DNA of 64,000 bases. It comes from Thiomicrorhabdus sp. ZW0627. GTDB taxonomy: Bacteria > Pseudomonadota > Gammaproteobacteria > Thiomicrospirales > Thiomicrospiraceae. Where the stretch lies: the NCBI RefSeq assembly GCF_029767005.1, contig NZ_JARUQR010000001.1:1111028-1175027 (forward strand), read 5' to 3'. Within the stretch, counting starts at the first letter, position 1. Each line of letters starts with the position of its first letter. Below, in pieces: positions 33,575 to 43,833 of this stretch. The position numbers and the translations under genes were made by a program. The notes under the pieces were generated by a model. It was not told where the DNA came from, searched no databases, and saw only the letters and a program-made list of their open reading frames with translations.

Positions 33575-35947
33575 TTGCGTCCACTTTCCAATTTTTCAAA
33601 GTTTCTGGTTCTGTCTCTATTGTGTCTTAACTGGTCTGTCAGTTTTGCCGTACAGACCGATGCGAAAAACCCTACTCCAGAAAAATCTTCTAATCTAGAA
33701 AAGGTTAGCCTACAGCTAAAGTGGCTTCATCAATTCCAATTTGCAGGTTACTATGCCGCGAAAATCAAAGGTTTTTACGCAGATGAAGGGCTGGACGTCG
33801 AAATTCGACAACGTGACATCCATCGCAACAACATCGAACAAGTTATAAGCGGCGAGGCCGATTACAGCATTGCCGACAGCATACTGCTGCTTTATCAGGC
33901 AAGAAAGCAGCCTGTGGTCATTGTCGCCCCGATTTTTCAACACTCTCCGCAGGTTTTCATCAGCCTTAAGTCGAGCGGGATCGACAGTCCGTACAAACTG
34001 GACGGCAAGAACGTGGCATTTTACAAGAATGATGCTGACGGGTTCGCGCTCGAATCCATGTTGGCAGAAATCGGAGTCAAACCAAAATACAAACGCGTCA
34101 TGATCACCGCGGATCCGGAAATGCTTTCTCGTGGAGAGGTTGTCGCCTACCCGGGCTATCTTTCAAATGAACCCTACTACCTGAAACGGCATGGGTATGA
34201 AATCAACCTCATAAGACCGATGAATTACGGCATCGACCTCTACGGCGACATGCTTTTCACCAGCCAACGTGAAGTGACCGAACACCCAGACAGAGTTGAA
34301 CGATTCAGACGAGCTACTATCCGTGGTTGGCAATACGCCATGACCCACAAAAAAGAGATCGCCAAATACATTCAAAAAGAACTCAACAGCAATAAAACGC
34401 TCGATCACTTATTGTATGAAGCCGATGTCATCGAAGAGATGATGGTCTTCAAATCAATTCCAATCGGAACTATGGACGAAGGGCGTTTGCAGTTCATTCA
34501 GAACCTTTTTAAAAAACACGGTCTGATCGATAAAACGTTCCCTTTGAGCGAAGGGGTCTACCGCCCACAAAAAACCAGCACGACTTTCAGCCGCAAAGAG
34601 ATGGAATGGATTCTGCACCACCCTGTCGTGAAAGTCGCCATCGATTCCGCCTGGGAACCGATTGAATTCGTGGACAAAAAGGGACATTTCAGCGGCATTT
34701 CTGCCGGTTACCTGAATTACCTGAGCCAGTCGACCGGTATCACCTTTCAGCCAGCCAAGAACTTGAGTTGGTCGGAGGCTGTACATAAGATGAAAACAGG
34801 GGAACTGGACATGTACTCCGCCGTCGTCAAAACCGCCGACCGCACCCAATACACCAACTACACAGAGCCCTACCTGAAATTCCCGATGGTCATCGCAACC
34901 CAAAGGGGAGAGCCTTTCATTGCCGACATGGCAAAACTCAAAGGCAAAACCGTCGCGGCTGTTAAAGATTACGCCTCTCACGAAAAGCTGAACCGCCTGT
35001 ATCCGGAAATTCCACTGCTTCTTGTCGACACGGCTCAGGATGGCATAGAAGCCGTTTCCAAAGGTAAGGCTTACGCCTACGTGGATAATGTCGCCGCCAT
35101 CAGTCACATTATAAAAACGCAGCACTTCACCAACATCCAGATTTCAGGTGAAACCCCGTTTCGCGCCGACTTAGCGATGGCGGTACGTAAAGATTGGCCG
35201 GAACTCCAAAGCATTCTCCAAAAAACGCTCAATTCTATGGATGAAGAAACACGCAACCACCTTACCGATCCTTGGCTACAAGTTGCCTATAAAAAGGAGA
35301 TTGAATGGAAAGCCTTCGCTTCCATTCTTGGTCCAATCATATTAATACTTATCATCATCAGCCTATACACGCGCCGGCTGAGCCAACTGAACAGAGACTT
35401 AGTGTGCACACAGCATGACTTGACCGAATCCAACCAAAAACTGGAAACGCTCTCGACAACCGACCACTTGACCGGTATTTTCAACCGTAGCCATCTTGAT
35501 CAGGTACTGACCAATGAATCACAGCGTTCAAACCGTCATAGATACCCGCTAAGCATGATTCTGATCGACTTGGATGACTTCAAGAAAATCAATGACACCT
35601 ACGGCCACCTAACCGGGGACGACATTTTGATTCAGAGTTCCGAATGGATTCAGTCATCCATCCGAGAAACCGATACGTTCGGTCGATGGGGCGGTGAAGA
35701 GTTCCTGATCATCTGCCCGGATACCACGCTTGACCAAGCCACCGTCCTTGCAGAAAAAATCCGACAAGGGATCGCCGAACAACTGTTTACGGAAAACATC
35801 AAGCAAACCCTCAGCATCGGAGTTTCACAATACAAATCCTATGAGCCGATCAATAAATGGATCAGCCGTACGGATGAAGCTCTGTACAAAGCAAAACACC
35901 AAGGTAAAAACCAAGTGGTAAGCTGTCTTCAACTATTACCGGAATAG
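33575..35947 (+). CDS. Diguanylate cyclase with two fused periplasmic binding domains
   Basis: The 790-aa protein carries an N-terminal signal sequence (about 1-25), an NMT1/THI5-like binding domain (about 45-275; VSLQLKWLHQFQFAGYYAAK), a family-3-type solute-binding domain (about 345-570; VKVAIDSAWEPIEF), one transmembrane helix (about 583-603), a short coiled coil and a GGDEF domain. The active site is GGEEF (706-710) with an RETD inhibitory site five residues before it, so a feedback-controlled active cyclase is expected. The start is TTG at 33575, the only start that keeps the signal peptide whole. -10-like TATAAT lies at 33532. Monocistronic. Two separate ligand domains imply integration of two signals; the ligands are unknown. 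Confidence 0.9.
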   Translation: MRPLSNFSKFLVLSLLCLNWSVSFAVQTDAKNPTPEKSSNLEKVSLQLKWLHQFQFAGYYAAKIKGFYADEGLDVEIRQRDIHRNNIEQVISGEADYSIADSILLLYQARKQPVVIVAPIFQHSPQVFISLKSSGIDSPYKLDGKNVAFYKNDADGFALESMLAEIGVKPKYKRVMITADPEMLSRGEVVAYPGYLSNEPYYLKRHGYEINLIRPMNYGIDLYGDMLFTSQREVTEHPDRVERFRRATIRGWQYAMTHKKEIAKYIQKELNSNKTLDHLLYEADVIEEMMVFKSIPIGTMDEGRLQFIQNLFKKHGLIDKTFPLSEGVYRPQKTSTTFSRKEMEWILHHPVVKVAIDSAWEPIEFVDKKGHFSGISAGYLNYLSQSTGITFQPAKNLSWSEAVHKMKTGELDMYSAVVKTADRTQYTNYTEPYLKFPMVIATQRGEPFIADMAKLKGKTVAAVKDYASHEKLNRLYPEIPLLLVDTAQDGIEAVSKGKAYAYVDNVAAISHIIKTQHFTNIQISGETPFRADLAMAVRKDWPELQSILQKTLNSMDEETRNHLTDPWLQVAYKKEIEWKAFASILGPIILILIIISLYTRRLSQLNRDLVCTQHDLTESNQKLETLSTTDHLTGIFNRSHLDQVLTNESQRSNRHRYPLSMILIDLDDFKKINDTYGHLTGDDILIQSSEWIQSSIRETDTFGRWGGEEFLIICPDTTLDQATVLAEKIRQGIAEQLFTENIKQTLSIGVSQYKSYEPINKWISRTDEALYKAKHQGKNQVVSCLQLLPE

Positions 35948-36108
35948 CTTGTAAACAGGGCTAGCAGACATAACTCTTCAATAATAAGTTTTCCCCCTGC
36001 CGATAACAGCAAGGTATAATATCCAACTACCATTCGGCCATACAGACAGGCCGAAATATTGGCCATACCGAGCCAAAAAGAAATTCACACTCACTGAAGA
36101 GAAATTCA

Positions 36109-37401
36109 ATGCTGTCGACGAATCAAGTTCCTCACCTACAAACCGCGCTAACCGGTCCGCTTTTACAATTGGAAAAGCACCTTCTCGACCACCGAACGGA
36201 AATCGAATCCTGGTTCCGTAAGCAGTTCATGGTGACCCCGGCTCCGTTTTACGCTTCGGTCGATTTGAGAAATGCAGGATACAAACTGGCTCCAGTCGAC
36301 ACCAACCTCTTCCCGGCTGGGTTCAACAATTTGCACCCGGACTTGCGTTCTTTAGCGGTTCACGCCGCCCAAACGGCAGTCACTCAGATTTGTCCGATTG
36401 CGGACGGCATCCTGATCATTCCGGAAAACCATACCCGTAACTTCTTTTATTTGGAAAACGTTTTCTCATTAAAAACCATTTTGGAAAACGCCGGTTACGA
36501 AGTCCAGATCGGCTCCCTTCTTCCCGATCTTGAAGAGCCAATGGAAATTGAACTACCGTCCGGTAATGCCCTGACTCTAAAACCGATCCGCCGCCAGGAG
36601 GACAAAGTCGGTGTAGACGACTTCTTCCCTTGTGCCGTGTTGCTGAACAACGACCTTTCCGGCGGACGTCCGGAGATTTTGGAAAACTTGGATCAGACGT
36701 TGTTGCCGCCCTTGGATTTAGGATGGGCCAATCGATACAAAACCGAACACTTTAAACACTATTCCGATGTCGCCAATAGCTTTGCCGAACTAATCGGCAT
36801 TGATCCTTGGCTGGTTGCTCCGACCTCCTTACAGTGCGGACCAGTCAACTTCAAGGAACGTACCGGATTGGAAAACCTGGCCTGCTCGGTCAATCAGGTT
36901 CTGGAAAGTACACAGAAGTACTACGACACCCATAACATCGACTGCAAACCGTTCGTCATAGTCAAATCAGACAGCGGCACCTACGGTATGGCCATAATGT
37001 CGGTTAACACACCGGAAGACATCCTGAATCTAAACCGCAAGCAACGCAATAAAATGGCTTCGGTCAAAGAGGGATTACAGGTCGAGCACATGTTGGTTCA
37101 AGAAGGGGTTTACACCTTTGAAACCATCAACAACGCCGTGGCAGAACCGGTGGTTTATATGATCGGCAGTCATGTCATCGGCGGCTTCTACCGCGTACAT
37201 ACTGGCAAGACTGCGACAGACAACCTCAATTCTCCCGGCATGCACTTTGAACCTCTGTCGTTTGAAGGTTCGTGTGTCGTGCCCGACGCCCACCAGTCAC
37301 CGGATGCGTCTCCGAACCGATTCTATGCGTACGGCGTTATCGCGCGTTTAGCTTTATTGGCGGCGGCTCGCGAGATGGCCGAAGCAAAAAAAGACAAATA
37401 G
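36109..37401 (+). CDS. gshA: Glutamate-cysteine ligase, Acidithiobacillus-type
   Basis: The 430-aa protein does not look like enterobacterial GshA; its length and pattern recall the separate glutamate-cysteine ligase family first seen in Acidithiobacillus ferrooxidans. Visible blocks are FYASVDLRNAGYKLAPVDTN, FPAGFNNL, IPENHTRN and FVIVKSDSGTYGMAIMSV. It catalyses ATP-dependent formation of gamma-glutamylcysteine, the first step of glutathione synthesis. The start is ATG 36109. It lies 16 bp upstream of gshB, so the two steps are co-expressed, and that pairing strengthens the call. Confidence 0.88.
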   Translation: MLSTNQVPHLQTALTGPLLQLEKHLLDHRTEIESWFRKQFMVTPAPFYASVDLRNAGYKLAPVDTNLFPAGFNNLHPDLRSLAVHAAQTAVTQICPIADGILIIPENHTRNFFYLENVFSLKTILENAGYEVQIGSLLPDLEEPMEIELPSGNALTLKPIRRQEDKVGVDDFFPCAVLLNNDLSGGRPEILENLDQTLLPPLDLGWANRYKTEHFKHYSDVANSFAELIGIDPWLVAPTSLQCGPVNFKERTGLENLACSVNQVLESTQKYYDTHNIDCKPFVIVKSDSGTYGMAIMSVNTPEDILNLNRKQRNKMASVKEGLQVEHMLVQEGVYTFETINNAVAEPVVYMIGSHVIGGFYRVHTGKTATDNLNSPGMHFEPLSFEGSCVVPDAHQSPDASPNRFYAYGVIARLALLAAAREMAEAKKDK

Positions 37402-37417
37402 AGACAAGGATAACGTT

Positions 37418-38374
37418 ATGGCCTTAAATGTCGGCATTGTGATGGACCCCATCGACCGGATCAAACCCTATAAGGACAGTTCGTTTGCCATGTTGCTGGA
37501 GGCGCAGCGCCGCGGGCACAATCTGGTCTACATGCAACCGGAAGATCTTTACCTGAAAAACGGGCAGGCCTGGGCCATCAGCAGCGAATTGAAAGTCTGG
37601 GATCGAAAAGCCGAAGAACAATATTACGGATTCGGTAAAACCGTGGAAATCGCCCTGAATACGCTCGATATCATCCTGATTCGTCAGGATCCGCCATTCA
37701 ACAACGATTACCTCTACAGCACCCACATCCTTGAACAAGCGGAAGCGGAAGGCGTGTTGGTCGTCAACAAACCGCAAAGCCTGCGTGACGCCAATGAAAA
37801 GCTGTTTGCGAGCTGGTTCCCGCAGTGCATTCCAAACACACTGGTCTCGGCGAGAATGGACCAACTCAAAGCGTTTGTAAAAGAACATAAAGACACCATC
37901 TTGAAACCACTGGATGCCATGGGCGGAAGTTCGATTTTCAGAGTCCGTCACGACGATCCGAACATCAACGTGATTCTGGAAACCATGACCGGTTTCGGAA
38001 AACATCACATCATGGCGCAGGTCTATCTACCCGAAATCAAAGCGGGCGACAAACGCATCCTGCTCATCAATGGCGAACCGATTCCATATACACTGGCACG
38101 CATTCCTGCCGAAGGCGAAACCCGCGGCAACATTGCAGCCGGCGGAACCGGTGTCGGCATGCCGATTACCGAACGCGAGCAGTGGTTGTGCGAGCAGATC
38201 GCTCCTACTTTGAAAGCAAAGGGCCTATACTTCGTCGGACTGGATGTGATTGGCGACTACATCACCGAAATCAACGTCACCAGCCCGACCTGCATCCGCG
38301 AACTGGACGCCCAGTTTAAACTGAACATTGCGGGCACGTTGTTCGACTGTCTGGAAGCGCAGCTGGATCCTTAA
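37418..38374 (+). CDS. gshB: Glutathione synthetase
   Basis: This 318-aa ATP-grasp enzyme joins gamma-glutamylcysteine and glycine. Marks are the start VGIVMDPIDRIKPYKDSSFAM, RQDPPFNNDYLYSTH, KPLDAMGGSSIFR (ATP lid), LPEIKAGDKRILLINGEP and NIAAGGTG, with INVTSPTCIREL near the end. AAGGATAAC precedes the ATG. It follows gshA by 16 bp and is ended by a 26-bp palindromic terminator. Confidence 0.97.
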   Translation: MALNVGIVMDPIDRIKPYKDSSFAMLLEAQRRGHNLVYMQPEDLYLKNGQAWAISSELKVWDRKAEEQYYGFGKTVEIALNTLDIILIRQDPPFNNDYLYSTHILEQAEAEGVLVVNKPQSLRDANEKLFASWFPQCIPNTLVSARMDQLKAFVKEHKDTILKPLDAMGGSSIFRVRHDDPNINVILETMTGFGKHHIMAQVYLPEIKAGDKRILLINGEPIPYTLARIPAEGETRGNIAAGGTGVGMPITEREQWLCEQIAPTLKAKGLYFVGLDVIGDYITEINVTSPTCIRELDAQFKLNIAGTLFDCLEAQLDP

Positions 38375-38426
38375 AAAGCCCCCAGAAAGCTGTTAGCTTT
38401 ATTTCAAAATCGTGAACCAGAAACAA

Positions 38427-38452
38427 AAAAACGGACAGGCCTGTCCGTTTTT
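38427..38452. terminator. Bidirectional terminator built on a 26-bp CAGGCCTG palindrome
   Basis: The half-site AAAAACGGACAGG is followed by its exact complement, giving a GC-rich stem and T5 in both directions. It lies between the convergent gshB and chemoreceptor genes. It shares the CAGGCCTG core with four other intergenic palindromes in the window. Confidence 0.88.
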
Positions 38453-38485
38453 CCATCGTTTTCAAATCCTGTTCGAAACGGTGAT

Positions 38486-41131
38486 TCACACCAAGGTTAC
38501 GACCTGGTTTTCCAATTCGAACAGACTTTGATCCAGTCTTTCCGTCACCACGACAAACTCATCCAACAAACTACCCAACTTCTCACGCTGCGGAATGTCG
38601 GTCATACCATCCATCTGCTCACGGATGACCAAAGCCTGTTTCAATAAATCATGCTGACGCTGGTGATCGACATCGATACGCTCCCATAGAGAAGAGTTGC
38701 GCACTTGAGGGTGCGCCTGAGCAATCGCACTCAGAGCATGGCCCACCGCACAGGCTGTGGCATCCACGGCGGCCGACTCATCCAACTCAACGCCGATTCC
38801 ATTAATATAGGACTGTGCGGTAATCCGCCAGACATTCATGTTCTGACGAACCTCGGATAACTTAATACCATTAATCACCGGCGAAGCCTTGTGTCTGTTG
38901 GCGGCTGACTCATCCAATTTGAACTTGCTCACCTCTTCATCCAGTAAACGGGCCTGATCGCTCAGATTACGAGCCGAAGAGGATGTCTCTTCAACCAGAC
39001 TGGCGTTCTGCTGAATGTTCTGATCCAAGTGGCCGATCGCACCGCTTATTTCGTGCACGCTCTCTTGCTGTTGCTGAATCGAACGCATAACTTCTTCCAT
39101 GGTTTCACTGATTTTGGAAACACCCGTATCCACTTCACCAAAAACTTTATGCGTCGCCTGTACCTTTTCGGAACCTTGATTAACATTACTGGTCGACTCT
39201 TCGATCAATCCCTTAATGTCACGGGCCGCTTCAGCCGATTTCTGCGCCAGATTTCTAACCTCTCCGGCCACCACGGCAAACCCTCGACCATGCTCACCTG
39301 CTCGGGCCGCTTCCACCGCCGCATTGAGCGCCAACAAGTTTGTCTGGAAAGCGATGCCGTCGATCAGACCGATAATGTCCCCGATTTTCTCTGAAGTCTG
39401 CTTGATACCCTCCATCGCATCCATCGAAGCATCCATCGACTCCCGCGCTTCACGGTTAAGATCAATCGCCGCCTGAGCCAGATTGGCAATCCCCGTCAAG
39501 GATTCGGTATTCTGGGTCTGGAGCGCATCGATATTCTGCATCGCCTCATTCACTTCACCCAAGGTCGACGCCGCCTGCTGTGAGCGCTCGGATAGATCGT
39601 TAGACGCTTTTGCAGATTCTTCCGCCGTCAACGAGACCGAAGCAGCCACCTGACGAATATGCTGAATGATTGCGCTCAAATTATCCAAGGAAACATTCGC
39701 TGCCCCTTTCATGGCCGCCAAAGAACCACTCAATTCTTTCTCAACCCGGTTCTGGATATCTCCCTGTGCCAGCCCGGTCATCACCTTAACCACATCTTCT
39801 ACGGCACCGTTCAAACTCTTCAGCAAGTCGTTGATATTATTGGCTGTATACAGGTAAAAACCGTCCAGACCTTTATTGTCTAGCATCAGATCGGTATGCC
39901 CTTTGGCCGCCAATCTCAATACCGTATCCAAACGCGCCTCGATACTACGCTGCTGGGTCATATCCTGCCATTCGACCACTGATCCGATTCGCATCCCTTT
40001 CGTATCCAGTACAGGCTGTGCCACAAGATGGAACAATAAGTCACCCAACTGGATATCCGCTTCCCAAATCGATGTCAAATCGGTAGGAATCTTAGACTGG
40101 CGCTGAGGATCCTGATAGAAAACATCCAGCGGTTGGTCAATCAAGTGATTCACATCAAAATCGCCAACTTCCTGTCGGATAGCAGCCTGATGCTTGCCAA
40201 ACAAGTCAACCAACGCATTGTTCAAGTAGATAATATGACCGCTGTTATCCGCCACCATGACGGAAGTCGATGCATTATCCAAAGCGGTTTTAAGACGGGT
40301 ATTCTGTAACAGCTGAACTCGATTGTGCTCATAACTGGCTCCCATTTGAATCTGCATTTTCTTCAAATCATCAGCAAGTTTAGCCAGCCAAGTATTGCCG
40401 TAGGTATCGACATGAGTTGTAAAATCCCCTTCGGATGCGGCGGCAAGAAGTCGATCGAAAGTCCCGACCTGGGATTTAACATACCGGTTCACATACAATG
40501 CCAACAATAGAACAACGGTCAACACCACAGACTGCACCACCCAGTGAATCGAAATAACCGCTAACGCTTCCAGAATTCCGAACACGCTCATCTGAACAAT
40601 CATGAACATCAAAATAAATAGAGGATTAACGCGACGAACCAGATTAAAACGCTTGGCCCATTCCTGAACATAACCATTTTTGATTTGCTTCTTGCCCTGC
40701 CCGATCTGCTGATACAAAGCCTGAGCCGCTTTTTTCTGAGCATCGGAAATCTTCCGGCGAACAGACATATACCCAACGACCTTTCCCTTCTCCACGATTG
40801 GACTAACGTTGGCTTCAACCCAGTAATAATCGCCGTTCTTACAACGGTTTTTAACTAATTGAACCCAAGTTTTTCCTTGTTTTAAGGTCGCCCATAAGTC
40901 GGCAAAAACAGCCTTGGGAACATCTGAATGACGGACAATGTTGTGCGGCTGTCCAATCAACTCCTCACGACTGAAACCGCTGATTTCCACAAAAGGGTCA
41001 TTTACGTAGGTTATCGTTCCGTTCAAATCCGTTTTAGAAACAATAATTACATCTTCAGCAACGTCTCTTTCCTTTCCCGTGCCGTTTGAGTTACTTGGTA
41101 ATTTTTCTATCGCCGTCAAATCACTATCCAC
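38486..41131 (-). CDS. Methyl-accepting chemotaxis protein with Aer-like PAS and divergent CZB tail
   Basis: The 881-aa protein has an N-terminal PAS (about 30-135) resembling the FAD-binding PAS of Aer ([34 protein letters not shown]), two adjacent membrane helices (about 178-232), HAMP-like linkers, a second PAS (about 285-400) and a cytoplasmic signalling domain with the hairpin tip [26 protein letters not shown] split by the conserved glutamates. Residues 775-881 resemble a chemoreceptor zinc-binding (CZB) domain: Cys in ACAVGHAL and His pair in DVDHQRQH are present, but the usual first His before the W is Asn (MNVW). It probably senses redox or energy state, perhaps with zinc or oxidant input. 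Confidence 0.9.
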   Translation of the reverse strand: MDSDLTAIEKLPSNSNGTGKERDVAEDVIIVSKTDLNGTITYVNDPFVEISGFSREELIGQPHNIVRHSDVPKAVFADLWATLKQGKTWVQLVKNRCKNGDYYWVEANVSPIVEKGKVVGYMSVRRKISDAQKKAAQALYQQIGQGKKQIKNGYVQEWAKRFNLVRRVNPLFILMFMIVQMSVFGILEALAVISIHWVVQSVVLTVVLLLALYVNRYVKSQVGTFDRLLAAASEGDFTTHVDTYGNTWLAKLADDLKKMQIQMGASYEHNRVQLLQNTRLKTALDNASTSVMVADNSGHIIYLNNALVDLFGKHQAAIRQEVGDFDVNHLIDQPLDVFYQDPQRQSKIPTDLTSIWEADIQLGDLLFHLVAQPVLDTKGMRIGSVVEWQDMTQQRSIEARLDTVLRLAAKGHTDLMLDNKGLDGFYLYTANNINDLLKSLNGAVEDVVKVMTGLAQGDIQNRVEKELSGSLAAMKGAANVSLDNLSAIIQHIRQVAASVSLTAEESAKASNDLSERSQQAASTLGEVNEAMQNIDALQTQNTESLTGIANLAQAAIDLNREARESMDASMDAMEGIKQTSEKIGDIIGLIDGIAFQTNLLALNAAVEAARAGEHGRGFAVVAGEVRNLAQKSAEAARDIKGLIEESTSNVNQGSEKVQATHKVFGEVDTGVSKISETMEEVMRSIQQQQESVHEISGAIGHLDQNIQQNASLVEETSSSARNLSDQARLLDEEVSKFKLDESAANRHKASPVINGIKLSEVRQNMNVWRITAQSYINGIGVELDESAAVDATACAVGHALSAIAQAHPQVRNSSLWERIDVDHQRQHDLLKQALVIREQMDGMTDIPQREKLGSLLDEFVVVTERLDQSLFELENQVVTLV

Positions 41132-41225
41132 ATCTGAAGTCAGGTTTATTTAAGGTTTGGCGCCTATAATAACCAAACTGATTTAAGTTATACTAAATTT
41201 TTTTGAAGCACTAAGTAAGCCATCT

Positions 41226-42269
41226 ATGCCCTCTTTTCTCCGCCCCCATGCATTCCTTACGAAATCACAAGTAATCTTCCATCTGATTCTCATTTCTTCG
41301 TTTCTTCTTCTAAACGGTTGCAAGTCCCAGGAAATCGAGACCAAAGCAGAACTGATCGTCTTCGGAACCGTCGTGCAAATCGCCACTTACACCACTGACA
41401 AGCAACAGGCGGAACAGGCCATTCAAGCCGTAGAGCAACGCTTTCAAACATTCCACCACGAATGGCACGCATGGGAAAAAGGCGGAATTGTCAGCAAAAT
41501 CAACCAATCGATTGCCGCCGGACAATCGATTGAAGTCGCCGACTCGGTCAAAGACTTCATCCTAAAATCCCAAGAACTCTCAAAACAGAGTGATTACCTG
41601 TTCGATCCGGGCATCGGGGAACTCGTTGCCTTATGGGGATTCCATAGCGAACATTGGGCAGGGCCGCCGCCAACGGAAGCAAAAATACAACATTGGCTCA
41701 AGGTTCGTCCGTCCATTGCCGACCTTTATTTCAAAGAAAACCGGCTTTTCAGCCGCAATCCGGATGTCAGCCTCGATTTTGGCGGCAATGCCAAAGGCTT
41801 GGCGCTGGACATCGCGATTCACAAACTTCGGGAAGCCGGGATAGAAAACGCCGTGGTCAACATCGGTGGTGACATGCGAGTCATCGGCAATAAAAACGGG
41901 CAGGCCTGGTCAATCGGCATCCAAGATCCTAAAAACCCTTCAAAAGCCATCGCAGCCGTCCATCTCTCCGGTGACGAAAGCATCGTCACCTCGGGAACCT
42001 ATCAACGCTTTTTCGAATGGAAAGGCCAGCGATTCAGCCACATCCTCAACCCGAATACCGGCAAACCCGCTTCCGGATTCGCCTCGGTAACGGTCATCCA
42101 CCCCGATGCGACCACCGCGGATTCGGCGGCCACAGCCATTCTGATCGCCGGCCCGAAGCACTGGAAAGAGGTGGCGAAAAAAATGGGAATCAAGCAGGTT
42201 CTAGTCATCGATCAACAAGACAACATACTGCAAACAAAAGGCATGGCAAAACGCACCAAACTGTTATAA
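41226..42269 (+). CDS. apbE: FAD:protein FMN transferase (ApbE), lipoprotein
   Basis: The 347-aa product has a signal with lipobox LNGC, so it is anchored in the periplasm. ApbE attaches FMN covalently to Thr in Nqr/Rnf-type subunits using FAD. Visible marks are LIVFGTVVQIATYT, the Mg/FAD-binding SLDFGGNAKGLALDIA, VVNIGGDMRVIG, SHILNPNTGKPASG and ATTADSAATAILIAG. It is 9 bp upstream of yqgE and divergent from the chemoreceptor. No flavinylation target lies in the window. Confidence 0.95.
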   Translation: MPSFLRPHAFLTKSQVIFHLILISSFLLLNGCKSQEIETKAELIVFGTVVQIATYTTDKQQAEQAIQAVEQRFQTFHHEWHAWEKGGIVSKINQSIAAGQSIEVADSVKDFILKSQELSKQSDYLFDPGIGELVALWGFHSEHWAGPPPTEAKIQHWLKVRPSIADLYFKENRLFSRNPDVSLDFGGNAKGLALDIAIHKLREAGIENAVVNIGGDMRVIGNKNGQAWSIGIQDPKNPSKAIAAVHLSGDESIVTSGTYQRFFEWKGQRFSHILNPNTGKPASGFASVTVIHPDATTADSAATAILIAGPKHWKEVAKKMGIKQVLVIDQQDNILQTKGMAKRTKLL

Positions 42270-42278
42270 TTTGCAACT

Positions 42279-42845
42279 ATGAAACAAATGCAATCACTCG
42301 AACATCATTTCCTGATCGCCATGCCCAGCCTGGATGATAGCTGGTTTGAAAAAACCGTTATTTATATGGTCGAAGACAATGAGCACGGATCGATGGGATT
42401 GGTCATCAATCTGCCCCATAAGCTCAATATCCAAGAGCTTTTGGAGCATTTTGATTACCATCCAGAGGAAAACTACCCCTTTTTGACGGATCAGGTGATG
42501 ATGGGTGGCCCCGTGGACATGGAACGCGGCTTCATCCTGCATAACCCGATCGGAAACTGGAAAAGCAGCATGACGCTGAGTGACGACCTGGCAATGACGG
42601 TGTCTGACGACCTATTGCAAGCTCTGTCACATAATGAAGGGCCGGAAGAGTTTCTTGTCTGTCTTGGTTTTGCAGGCTGGAAACCGGGACAACTCGCTCA
42701 AGAGATTCAGGACAACAGTTGGCTGACCATCCCCTATAACCAAGCCCTGTTGTTCGAGACCGACGTCGATTCCAAATGGGAAGTGGCATTAGGCACCCTT
42801 GGAATATCACCGGAATTTTTAACGGCCGAGGCCGGTCATGCCTGA
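42279..42845 (+). CDS. yqgE: YqgE/AlgH family protein
   Basis: This 188-aa protein has the DUF179 pattern: HHFLIAMPSLDDSWFEKTVIYM near the start (split by conserved MP and F), GSMGLVINLP, then GGPVDMERGFILH and FLGFAGW-type LVCLGFAGWKPGQL. The biochemical function of the family is not settled. An alternative start is the second ATG at 42288. Its stop overlaps the ruvX start by 8 bp. The block yqgE-ruvX-pyrR-pyrB-pyrC' is the order also found in pseudomonads. Confidence 0.93.
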   Translation: MKQMQSLEHHFLIAMPSLDDSWFEKTVIYMVEDNEHGSMGLVINLPHKLNIQELLEHFDYHPEENYPFLTDQVMMGGPVDMERGFILHNPIGNWKSSMTLSDDLAMTVSDDLLQALSHNEGPEEFLVCLGFAGWKPGQLAQEIQDNSWLTIPYNQALLFETDVDSKWEVALGTLGISPEFLTAEAGHA

Positions 42846-43251
42846 CAGCAAACCGCAAACGTTAACCGGTGTCGTACTCGGATTCGACTTCGGTCTCAGA
42901 CGCATTGGCGTCGCGGTCGGTCAAACGGTCACTCAAACAGCGGCTCCAGAGGCCATCGTCCGAAGTCAGGACGGCAAACCGGACTGGGAGCATATCACTA
43001 AGCTGTTCGAAAAATGGCAGCCGGTTGCTATCGTCGTCGGCCTGCCAATGCGATTGGACGGTAGCGAACAAGCGCTGACACAACCGGCTCGCAAATTCGG
43101 ACAACGTTTGAGCGGACGCTATCACTGTCCGGTGTTTTACATCGAAGAGCAACTCAGCTCGATCGAAGCCGAAAGCCGTCAGGTCAAGCAGGCACATGTC
43201 GATGACCATGCCGCACAGATTATTTTGGAAAACTGGCTGGAAGCCAATTGA
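42838..43251 (+). CDS. ruvX: Holliday junction resolvase-like RuvX (YqgF)
   Basis: This 137-aa RNase H-fold protein has VLGFDFGLRRIGVAVGQ at the start, the family's central VVGLPMRLDGSEQ and a C-terminal VDDHAAQIIL with catalytic acidic residues. Members process the 5' end of pre-16S rRNA or resolve junctions; the former role is better supported in E. coli. It overlaps yqgE by 8 bp, and is followed after 66 bp by the pyrR start. Confidence 0.95.
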   Translation: MPDSKPQTLTGVVLGFDFGLRRIGVAVGQTVTQTAAPEAIVRSQDGKPDWEHITKLFEKWQPVAIVVGLPMRLDGSEQALTQPARKFGQRLSGRYHCPVFYIEEQLSSIEAESRQVKQAHVDDHAAQIILENWLEAN

Positions 43252-43317
43252 TTGTTTCAAGGGAATGAGCAGACACATGAACGCAACTTGCCAATATCAC
43301 GCCAACGGGAACCACGA

Positions 43318-43833
43318 ATGACGGAACTAGATATCGATGTCAATGAACTGATTGAAACCATCAGCCACGTACTGCAGCACAAAGCCATTTTGCAGCAGTC
43401 TCCTAAAATGATCGGGATTCGTACTGGTGGGGAATGGGTTGCTCAAGCGCTTCATGCAAAATTGGAACTTGAAGACCCGCTTGCCGTGATCGACATCAGT
43501 TTTTATCGTGACGACTTTTCCAAGATCGGCCTGAACCCAACCGTCAAACCTTCGGACATTCCTTGGGAAGTCGATGACCAACACATCATTCTCGTAGACG
43601 ACGTCCTCTACACCGGGCGTACCGTTCGTGCGGCCATGAACGAAATCTTCGATTTCGGTCGCCCTGCCTCGATCACGTTAGTCACCTTACTGGATCGTAA
43701 GGGCTGTCGTGAACTGCCAATCCAGGCTGACGTCATCGGGATGTCGATTGAATGCAATCAAACACTTAAGGTTTCGGGTCCGGAACCGCTTACCGTATCC
43801 ATCGTCGATCAAAGTGAAGAGGAGCAAGCATGA
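43318..43833 (+). CDS. pyrR: PyrR, pyrimidine regulator / uracil phosphoribosyltransferase
   Basis: The 171-aa product is a type I phosphoribosyltransferase with PRPP loop [17 protein letters not shown], early [12 protein letters not shown] and [15 protein letters not shown]. The frame extends upstream to 43252, but the ATG at 43318 matches family starts ([12 protein letters not shown]) and length. In Bacillus PyrR attenuates pyr operons by binding RNA; in pseudomonads it affects pyrBC' expression. Its stop overlaps pyrB by 4 bp, giving coupled translation. Confidence 0.94.
   Translation: MTELDIDVNELIETISHVLQHKAILQQSPKMIGIRTGGEWVAQALHAKLELEDPLAVIDISFYRDDFSKIGLNPTVKPSDIPWEVDDQHIILVDDVLYTGRTVRAAMNEIFDFGRPASITLVTLLDRKGCRELPIQADVIGMSIECNQTLKVSGPEPLTVSIVDQSEEEQA

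Noticed and set aside
34454-35125. 223-residue open frame on the minus strand
   Set aside because: It lies entirely inside the well-supported diguanylate cyclase gene in another frame and shows no recognisable motif or ribosome site.
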